DNA from: Salinicoccus roseus
Lineage (GTDB): Bacteria > Bacillota > Bacilli > Staphylococcales > Salinicoccaceae
Direction: 5' to 3'
Assembly (NCBI RefSeq): GCF_003814515.1
Contig: NZ_RKQJ01000002.1
Coordinates: 310,001-374,000 of the forward strand
Length of the DNA stretch: 64,000 nucleotides
The notes under the pieces are model-generated. The model ran no database searches. It saw nothing but the letters and a program-made list of their open reading frames with translations, and had not been told where the DNA came from. Numbering within the stretch: the first letter of the stretch is position 1; each line of letters opens with the position of its first letter. Position numbers and translations under genes: made by a program. This document shows positions 58,116 through 64,000 of the stretch, piece after piece.

Positions 58116-58687
58116 TCGGCATCATCGACTATTCGCTCGGCAATATACAGAACATAAAGAATGCGCTCGAGAAGCTTGGATATGAGTATATACTTTCAAG
58201 CAAGTACGAAGACCTGGCGGAATGTGAAGCCATCCTGCTGCCGGGCGTCGGACACTTCGGCAATGCAATGGAGACCATCACCCGCCTCGGCATCAGGGAG
58301 GATCTGCTGAAGCTGGCGGAGACGAAGCGGTTCATCGGAATCTGCCTCGGCATGCAGCTGCTGTTCGAAGAGAGCGAGGAAGGCAATGCACAAGGGCTTG
58401 GACTGCTTGCAGGCAGAATCGCCAGGATGGAGACGCCCCACCCCGTGCCGCACCTCGGCTGGAACACGCTTGAGAGCACCTCCCCGGCACTTGACGGTAA
58501 GGATGTGTATTTCGTACACAGTTTCATGGCGACCGAAACGGACAGTACGATCGCTACGGCAGAATACGGCGTGACGGTGCCCGCCGTCGTAGGAAAAGGC
58601 AATATCATCGGCATCCAGTTCCATCCGGAAAAATCCGGTGACATCGGAGTGGAAATGCTGAAGCAGGCCATAGAAGGAGGCATATAG
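58112..58687 (+). CDS. hisH: Imidazole glycerol phosphate synthase, glutaminase subunit
   Basis: 191 residues, class I glutamine amidotransferase. The nucleophile Cys is in GICLGMQLLFE, and the His/Glu pair is in IQFHPEKSG. It feeds ammonia to HisF. Overlaps hisB as ATGA and abuts hisA. Confidence 0.97.
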   Translation: MIGIIDYSLGNIQNIKNALEKLGYEYILSSKYEDLAECEAILLPGVGHFGNAMETITRLGIREDLLKLAETKRFIGICLGMQLLFEESEEGNAQGLGLLAGRIARMETPHPVPHLGWNTLESTSPALDGKDVYFVHSFMATETDSTIATAEYGVTVPAVVGKGNIIGIQFHPEKSGDIGVEMLKQAIEGGI

Positions 58688-59389
58688 ATGAACATCATTC
58701 CAGCAATAGACATCATAGAAGGCCAGAACGTCCGTCTGACACAGGGGGACTATGGCAAGAAGACGGCCATGAAGCGCACACCTGAAGAAGCCATCGCCTT
58801 CTACAGCAGCTTCGAACAGGTCGCACGCATCCATATCGTCGACTTGATGGGCGCACTCAAACAGGGTGCCCAGGAGACGACGGCCATCCAGAAACTGAAG
58901 GAAAAGACCGACCTGCCCCTCCAGATCGGCGGCGGGCTCAGGGAAACCGAAACGATTGAACAGTATGACGCCATCGGCATCGACTACTTCATCCTGGGCA
59001 CACGGGCGATCATGGATCTCGACTGGCTTGAAACCGTCGTCAGCCGATTCCCCGGCCGCATCTTCGTCGGTGTGGATGCGAGGGAAAACGACATCTACGT
59101 CAACGGCTGGACGGAGAACAGCGGCATCACGATCGATGACTATCTGAAGAAGATCGAACCCCTCGATATCGCCGGCATCATCTATACCGACATCAACAAG
59201 GACGGCATGAACCAGGGGCCGAACTTCGAAAACACCCAGCGCATCAATGGACTGACCCGCCATGCGGTCATCGCAAGCGGCGGTGTCAGGAGCAAAGATG
59301 ACCTGGACAGACTCGAAACGATGGGCATCACGCAGGCCATCGTCGGCAAGGCGAGCCACAGTGATGAATTCTGGAGGGATATAAGATGA
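58688..59389 (+). CDS. hisA: ProFAR isomerase
   Basis: 233 residues, TIM barrel. Catalytic Asp in IPAIDIIEGQ (~8) and second Asp in IIYTDINKDGM; phosphate loops LQIGGGLR and ASGGVRSKDD. Isomerises ProFAR to PRFAR. It starts at the base after the hisH stop and overlaps hisF. Confidence 0.97.
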   Translation: MNIIPAIDIIEGQNVRLTQGDYGKKTAMKRTPEEAIAFYSSFEQVARIHIVDLMGALKQGAQETTAIQKLKEKTDLPLQIGGGLRETETIEQYDAIGIDYFILGTRAIMDLDWLETVVSRFPGRIFVGVDARENDIYVNGWTENSGITIDDYLKKIEPLDIAGIIYTDINKDGMNQGPNFENTQRINGLTRHAVIASGGVRSKDDLDRLETMGITQAIVGKASHSDEFWRDIR

Positions 59390-60150
59390 TCAAAAAACGC
59401 ATCATTCCATGTCTTGATGTCAAGGAGGGCCGCGTGGTCAAAGGCGTCAATTTCGTCGGTCTCCGTGATGTCGGAGATCCGGTCGAGCTCGCTGCACGCT
59501 ACAATCAGGAAGGCGCCGACGAACTCGTCTTCCTGGACATTTCAAAGACGCAGGATGGCCATGACCTGATGATCGACGTCATACGCGAGACCGCCAAGAC
59601 CCTGTTCATACCATTGACCATCGGCGGCGGCATCTCCTCCGTAGAAGACATCCGCCAGCTGCTCAATGCCGGTGCGGATAAGGTCAGCATCAACTCTGCA
59701 GCCATCAGGAATCCGGAACTGATCAGGGAAGCGAGCGAAGTCTTCGGCAGCCAGTGCATCTGTGTCGCGGTCGATGTGAAATACGATGCAGCGGAAGATG
59801 ACTACTTCATCCATACGCACGGCGGCTCCAAGAAGACTGATGTACGCGCCTTCGACTGGATTGTGCAGTGCGAGGCACTGGGCGCCGGGGAACTGCTCAT
59901 CACGAGCATGGACCATGACGGGGTCAAACAGGGATTCGACATTCGATTCCTGAAGCAGGCCAACGAAATGGTGAATATCCCCATCATCGCAAGCGGCGGC
60001 GCAGGCAGCCCAGAGCATTTCACCGAACTGTTCCGTCAGACGGACGTCTCTGCCGGCCTGGCCGCCTCCATTTTCCATAACAGGGAAGTGGAGATCAAAG
60101 ACCTGAAAGAAACGTTGCAGAATGCAGAAATAGAGGTGAGGACGACATGA
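59386..60150 (+). CDS. hisF: Imidazole glycerol phosphate synthase, cyclase subunit
   Basis: 254 residues, TIM barrel. The two catalytic Asp are in [15 protein letters not shown] and CVAVDVKYD; phosphate motifs LTIGGGISS and [10 protein letters not shown]. With HisH it makes IGP and AICAR. Overlaps hisA and hisI by four bases each. Confidence 0.98.
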   Translation: MIKKRIIPCLDVKEGRVVKGVNFVGLRDVGDPVELAARYNQEGADELVFLDISKTQDGHDLMIDVIRETAKTLFIPLTIGGGISSVEDIRQLLNAGADKVSINSAAIRNPELIREASEVFGSQCICVAVDVKYDAAEDDYFIHTHGGSKKTDVRAFDWIVQCEALGAGELLITSMDHDGVKQGFDIRFLKQANEMVNIPIIASGGAGSPEHFTELFRQTDVSAGLAASIFHNREVEIKDLKETLQNAEIEVRTT

Positions 60151-60770
60151 AACCGGATTTCGAAAAAGGCGGCGGACTTCTGTCCGTCATTCTCCAGGAC
60201 GAGCGGACTGGGCAGGTCCTGATGAACGGCTTCATGAATGAAGAGGCTTATCAGAAGACTACAGAAGAGAAAGTCGTATGGTTCTACTCCCGTTCAAAGG
60301 AACGCCTGTGGAAAAAGGGCGAGACGAGCGGCAATATCCAAGTCGTCAAAAGCATGGCGCTCGACTGTGATTCGGATGCACTCCTCATCCAGGTGGAACC
60401 GAAGGGCCCTACATGCCACCTTGGCACACAAAGCTGCTTCGGCGACGATCATTTCAATCTGCAGACGCTCGAAAAGATCGTCGACCGCAAGGTGGAAAAC
60501 CCGGAAGAAGGATCCTACACGAAGTACCTCACCGATGAAGGCATCGACAAGATTCTGAAGAAATGCGGCGAGGAGATGACTGAAGTCGTCATCGCATCAA
60601 AAAATGGTGATCGGGAGGAGCTCATTGATGAAACGAGCGACCTCCTCTACCATACCCTCGTGCTGCTCAAGCATCAGGGCGTCTCCCTTGGAGATGTCGA
60701 AGCCCGGCTCGAAGCACGCCACGGAGAGAATCTCTCCTACAAAGTTCGTGGAGAAATAGAAGAATGGTAG
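60147..60770 (+). CDS. hisIE: Phosphoribosyl-AMP cyclohydrolase / phosphoribosyl-ATP pyrophosphatase
   Basis: 207 residues. N-terminal HisI (~1-110; WFYSRSKERLWKKGETSG, zinc Cys in LDCDSDALL and CHLGTQSCF) fused to C-terminal HisE (~115-205; KKCGEEMTEVVIASKN, ETSDLLYH). Steps two and three of the pathway. A terminator eight bases later ends the operon. Confidence 0.97.
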   Translation: MKPDFEKGGGLLSVILQDERTGQVLMNGFMNEEAYQKTTEEKVVWFYSRSKERLWKKGETSGNIQVVKSMALDCDSDALLIQVEPKGPTCHLGTQSCFGDDHFNLQTLEKIVDRKVENPEEGSYTKYLTDEGIDKILKKCGEEMTEVVIASKNGDREELIDETSDLLYHTLVLLKHQGVSLGDVEARLEARHGENLSYKVRGEIEEW

Positions 60771-60777
60771 TTGCAGT

Positions 60778-60806
60778 CCCCTTGAAGTATTCAAGGGGAT
60801 TTTTAT
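60778..60806 (+). terminator. Terminator of the his operon
   Basis: CCCCTTGAA-GTAT-TTCAAGGGG followed by ATTTTTATATTTT. Confidence 0.93.
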
Positions 60807-60844
60807 ATTTTCAGAAATCGACGATTTAATTCCTACTTAAGTGC

Positions 60845-60873
60845 TTGTAATTGAAAAGTTCTTCATATATAAT
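60845..60873 (+). promoter_or_regulatory. Promoter of the SsuBCA-like operon
   Basis: TTGTAA (60845-60850), a 17-base spacer and TATAAT (60868-60873). No S-box or CymR-like repeat was recognised beside it. Confidence 0.75.
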
Positions 60874-60915
60874 TCATATAATGAAAGTCAGAATTATACG
60901 GAGGGTTGATATGCA

Positions 60916-61758
60916 ATGAAAGTCGATTTGAAGAACGTGAACAAGTCCTTCACCAAAGGAAAGAATGAAATTCTCCCTGTGCTTCAGGACATCGATTTCA
61001 GTATTGAAGCGGGGGAATTCGTCTCCCTACTCGGACCCTCAGGATGCGGCAAATCGACGATACTGAAGTTGATAGCCGGGTTGAGCCATCCTTCTTCAGG
61101 GGAACTGAAGGTCAATGATACACCGATAACCGGCCCGGGTACCGATCGGGTCGTAGTCTTCCAGGAAGGCGGGCTCTTCCCATGGATGACAGTGCTTGAG
61201 AACGTTACATATGGATTGAAGATCAAGAAGATGAGCAAAGGGGAGGCTGAGGAGAAGGCCATGGAAGGTCTGCGCATGGTCCACCTCGGCAACTTCACCA
61301 GTGCCTATCCGCATGAACTGTCCGGGGGCATGAAGCAGCGAGTGGCGATTGCACGTGCGCTCGTCATGGATCCGGACGTCCTGCTGATGGATGAACCATT
61401 TGCAGCACTGGATGAACAGACACGCCTCGTCCTGCATCAGGAACTCCAGGACATTTGGCAGAAGACGGGAAAAACGATACTTTTCATCACCCACAATATC
61501 AGAGAAGCCCTGACATTATCCGACCGCGTCCTTCTGATGAGTACACGGCCGGGCACCATCAAGAAATCATTCACCGTCCAGGCTTCACGCCCACGCAATC
61601 CTTCAGACAGTGTCATCGTCGATCTGGAAAAGGGTGTCATGGCGGAACTGGAAGAAGAGATGAATAAGGTATTGAAGGAGGAATTCGGCGATGACTACCG
61701 TTTTAAGACGGATAACGTTCGTGATCGTGATAATAGCGATATGGGAAGTCATATCTAA
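60916..61758 (+). CDS. ABC importer ATP-binding protein (SsuB/TauB-like)
   Basis: 280 residues. Walker A GPSGCGKST, signature LSGGMKQR, Walker B VLLMDEPFAALD, H-loop ITHNIREA. NitT/TauT-type importer ATPase with a C-terminal extension. CGGAGGG precedes the ATG by eleven bases. It overlaps the permease by 68 bases. Likely substrate class: sulfonate, taurine, nitrate or thiamine precursor; not decidable from this subunit. Confidence 0.93.
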   Translation: MKVDLKNVNKSFTKGKNEILPVLQDIDFSIEAGEFVSLLGPSGCGKSTILKLIAGLSHPSSGELKVNDTPITGPGTDRVVVFQEGGLFPWMTVLENVTYGLKIKKMSKGEAEEKAMEGLRMVHLGNFTSAYPHELSGGMKQRVAIARALVMDPDVLLMDEPFAALDEQTRLVLHQELQDIWQKTGKTILFITHNIREALTLSDRVLLMSTRPGTIKKSFTVQASRPRNPSDSVIVDLEKGVMAELEEEMNKVLKEEFGDDYRFKTDNVRDRDNSDMGSHI

Positions 61759-62470
61759 ACTGCAGTTCTTCCCGACATTCATGTTTCCTCCCCTGATCAT
61801 CCCAAATGATCCGGGAGGGGTGACTGTAATCAAGACCCTCGTAACCGGCATACTTTCCGGCCAGATCCTCGAAGCCACCGGCATCACCCTTGGAAGGCTC
61901 CTGATCGGATTCTTCATTGCCGTCATACTCGGACTTACATTCGGATTCCTCATCGCCCGCTACAAATGGGTCGATGATACACTCGGATTCTTCGTAACGG
62001 CACTCCAGTCCATCCCGAGCATCGTATGGTTCCCGCTCGCCATCGTATGGTTCGGCCTAGGGAATGTGGCCATCCTGTTCATCGTCGCCATTGGAGCGAC
62101 GTGGACGATGACCGTCAACTCAAGTGCCGGATTCAAGAACGTCCCGAGCATCTATATCGATGCCGCCCGTACACTCGGGGCCTCAGGCACCCATCTGGTG
62201 CGGACCGTCATCATACCCGCCTCCGTCCCGCACATCATATCGGGACTGCGTGTTGCATGGGCATTCGCATGGCGGGCCATCATGGCCGGTGAACTGCTCG
62301 GTGCAGCCGGCGGACTCGGTCACCTTCTCGATCTTGGACGATCGATCCAGGCAATGGACCTTGTGCTGTCCATCATGATCGTCATCGGCATCATCGGCAC
62401 CATCATCGACAACCAGGTCTTCTTGAGGATGGAACGTTCCGTCTCAAGACGCTGGGGACTCGGAACCTAA
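61691..62470 (+). CDS. ABC importer permease (SsuC/TauC-like)
   Basis: 259 residues, about six spans. The EAA loop is in DAARTLGASGTHLVRTVIIPASVPHIISG, split in the middle by no gap. AAGGAGG lies nine bases before the ATG, inside the ATPase gene. It pairs with the ATPase and lipoprotein to import a small anion. Homodimer expected, as only one permease is encoded. Confidence 0.93.
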   Translation: MTTVLRRITFVIVIIAIWEVISKLQFFPTFMFPPLIIPNDPGGVTVIKTLVTGILSGQILEATGITLGRLLIGFFIAVILGLTFGFLIARYKWVDDTLGFFVTALQSIPSIVWFPLAIVWFGLGNVAILFIVAIGATWTMTVNSSAGFKNVPSIYIDAARTLGASGTHLVRTVIIPASVPHIISGLRVAWAFAWRAIMAGELLGAAGGLGHLLDLGRSIQAMDLVLSIMIVIGIIGTIIDNQVFLRMERSVSRRWGLGT

Positions 62471-62496
62471 AAATCAGCATGGAGGGGAATTCCAAT

Positions 62497-63504
62497 ATGA
62501 AAAAATTTCTACCTGTACTCACTGCCCTGCTGCTCCTCATCCTCGCAGGATGCGGCGGCGAAGAAAACAGCAGTGCCGAAGAAACGGCAGATGAAGTCCG
62601 CATCGCATACTTCCCGAACTTTACGCATATCGCAACCATCGTTGCGTTGGAGAACGGCTACTTTGAAGAAGCATTCGGAGAGGAGGTCACCATCGATACG
62701 ATGACATTCCCGAATGGCAGTGCCTTCATGGAAGCACTGTCCACCGACGAATTCGACATCGGGACAGTCGGGCCGACACCTGCCACGACGACATACCAGC
62801 GCAACGCAGGACATGAAATCATTGCAGGCGCCGTCAATGGAGGCGCCGTACTCGCGACAGCAGAAGACTCCGGAATCGAAAGTGTTGAAGACCTCGACGG
62901 TAAACGTGTTGCCGTGCCGACCATCGGCTCCACTCAGGACATCATGCTCCGCAAGGAGCTTCAGGAAGTCGGTCTGAACATTGAAGACGCAGGCGGCACA
63001 GTGAGCCTCGTACCACAGGCACCTGCCGATACTTCCACCCTCTTCCTGCAGGATGATGTCGATGCAGCAGCCACCCAGGAGCCTTGGGGCGTATTCCTGG
63101 AGAACCAGGCCAATGCATCCATCCTGCTTGATGAAGAAGAGTTTGCGTGGGGCACCGACCTGACGACGACGGTCGTCACTGCGAATAATACATTTACAGA
63201 CGCCAACCCTGAACTTACACAGGAGTATTTGAGGGCACACCTTGAAGCCATCGACTTCATTGAAAACAACAATGAAGAAGCGGTACAGATCTTCGTCGAC
63301 CATATAGAAGAGATTACAGGCAACACCCTCGACTTTGATGAAACGCTCGAAGCCAGCAACCGTCTGAATCCGGCATATGAAATCAACGAAGATGTAATCC
63401 AGGAGATGGCGACCATCAGCATGGAAGCGGGTTATATTCCATCCGATGATGTCGAAGGACTCGTGAACAGAGAGTATCTGGATGCGGTACTCGAAGAGGA
63501 ATAG
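62497..63504 (+). CDS. ABC substrate-binding lipoprotein (NMT1/SsuA-like)
   Basis: 335 residues from the ATG at 62497 (MKKFLPVLTALL), with TGGAGGGG upstream. Lipobox LILAGC puts the lipidated Cys at 19. The mature part is a type II binding protein: VRIAYFPNFTHIATI, DIGTVGPTPATT and ATQEPWGVFLE are typical of sulfonate/taurine/nitrate binding proteins. The mature protein is strongly acidic, as expected for a halotolerant organism's exposed protein. Anchored outside the membrane. Confidence 0.93.
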   Translation: MKKFLPVLTALLLLILAGCGGEENSSAEETADEVRIAYFPNFTHIATIVALENGYFEEAFGEEVTIDTMTFPNGSAFMEALSTDEFDIGTVGPTPATTTYQRNAGHEIIAGAVNGGAVLATAEDSGIESVEDLDGKRVAVPTIGSTQDIMLRKELQEVGLNIEDAGGTVSLVPQAPADTSTLFLQDDVDAAATQEPWGVFLENQANASILLDEEEFAWGTDLTTTVVTANNTFTDANPELTQEYLRAHLEAIDFIENNNEEAVQIFVDHIEEITGNTLDFDETLEASNRLNPAYEINEDVIQEMATISMEAGYIPSDDVEGLVNREYLDAVLEEE

Positions 63505-63510
63505 AATCAA

Positions 63511-63547
63511 AAAAGGAAGGGGGAGCATTATGCTCCCCCTTCCTTTT
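63511..63547. terminator. Bidirectional terminator
   Basis: AAAAGGAAGGGGGAGCA / TGCTCCCCCTTCCTTTT, loop TTA, between the lipoprotein gene and the convergent brnQ-like gene. Confidence 0.93.
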
Positions 63548-63553
63548 ACTTGC

Positions 63554-64000
63554 TCAATAGACCGTCTGGTGCTCCACCGACTCGATACGGCTTCCCCTTC
63601 TCCAGTCGGCAGCGAGCCCGGCCACCGTCATTACTGCAAAGGGCAGCAGCCACCCGAGCGACACTTCAGACAGCGGCAGTGCCATGTACATGGTCGAAAT
63701 GGCCTCCATTTTCAACAGGCCGCTAGTATGGATGATATCCATTATGGAAATCGGAATCGTGATCACGACAGGAAGAATATAGGCATACTTCATTTCGAAA
63801 TGGATGAACATGTTCATGAACGACACCACGACCAATACGATCGCTACCGGGTAAAGAAACGTAAGCAGAGGCGCCGCCAGGGAAAGGATCGTGTTCAGGC
63901 CAAGCGTCGTAAACAGGAATCCGCCACCAGTGAAGATGAAGACATATACCTTGTATGGAATCCTGCTGTAATGCCTGAACCCGAACGCGGCACACGCATT
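63554..64000 (-). CDS. brnQ: Branched-chain amino acid carrier BrnQ (C-terminal part)
   Basis: 148 residues up to the window edge with no start, so the N-terminal two thirds lie beyond 64000. The frame is open from base 64000. LIVCS family: the segment GFLFTTLGLNTILSLAAPLLTFLYPVAI, broken here for length, is the conserved late BrnQ region with bound-Na+ helices. Four hydrophobic spans are visible. It imports Leu, Ile and Val with Na+. Substrate range cannot be told from this part. Confidence 0.85.
   Translation of the reverse strand, partial: NACAAFGFRHYSRIPYKVYVFIFTGGGFLFTTLGLNTILSLAAPLLTFLYPVAIVLVVVSFMNMFIHFEMKYAYILPVVITIPISIMDIIHTSGLLKMEAISTMYMALPLSEVSLGWLLPFAVMTVAGLAADWRRGSRIESVEHQTVY

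Overview
The window looks like a chromosomal segment of a moderately high-GC member of the Staphylococcaceae, most like Salinicoccus or a close relative. This is inferred from three things: gene order (ctsR-mcsA-mcsB-clpC-radA, gltX-cysE-cysS-mrnC-rlmB-yacP-sigH-rpmG-secE-nusG, rpoBC, str operon, tuf-amidohydrolase-kbl-threonine dehydrogenase, hisZGDCBHAFIE), a staphylococcal-type ClpC loop and short HisZ, and a G+C content that by eye is near one half rather than the one third of Staphylococcus. Nothing here points to a phage, plasmid, insertion sequence or CRISPR array.

Layout. 1-3.3 kb (minus strand): a GntR/ABC-transporter operon, a DUF423 membrane protein, and ung with a ywdI-like partner. 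3.4-6.2 kb (plus): pdxK, yojF, bshB2 (bacillithiol) and folE2. 6.3-11.7 kb: an accessory-looking stretch with two paralogous CNNM/CorC membrane proteins behind a possible 24-codon leader ORF, then an NprR-sized XRE/TPR regulator divergent from an MFS exporter. Between the last two lie back-to-back promoters and two identical-architecture operators. 11.7-16.1 kb (minus): two HAD phosphatases, tadA, an NAD-dependent threonine dehydrogenase-like SDR and kbl. 16.2-19.7 kb (plus): three tandem, overlapping M20 amidohydrolases. 19.8-38 kb (minus): tuf, fusA, rpsG, rpsL, rpoC, rpoB, rsmC, rplL, rplJ, rplA, rplK, nusG, secE, rpmG, sigH, yacP, rlmB and mrnC, with an L10 leader/attenuator and several consensus promoters. 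38-50 kb (minus): cysS and cysE under a cysteine T-box, gltX, the MEP genes ispF/ispD, a PIN/TRAM protein, radA, and clpC-mcsB-mcsA-ctsR under a CtsR box. 50-53.5 kb: a cre-controlled nucleoside transporter, a metallophosphoesterase, and an AT-rich pocket with an orphan membrane protein. 53.5-60.8 kb: a TrpR-family regulator divergent from the complete histidine operon, with paired CTTTA-N6-TAAAG sites. 60.9-63.5 kb: an SsuBCA-like ABC importer. The right edge cuts a brnQ-like gene.

How the parts work together. Most of the window is core information processing (translation factors, RNA polymerase, ribosomal proteins, tRNA charging, tRNA and rRNA modification) with its usual feedback controls: T-box, L10 leader, attenuators and CtsR. 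The accessory interest lies in the regulator/MFS pair, the amidohydrolase triplication next to threonine catabolism, the CNNM pair, the missing L7Ae-like gene between rpoC and rpsL, and the AT-rich pocket. I found no clearly unprecedented system. The best candidates for new description are the XRE/TPR-MFS module and the triple amidohydrolase locus.
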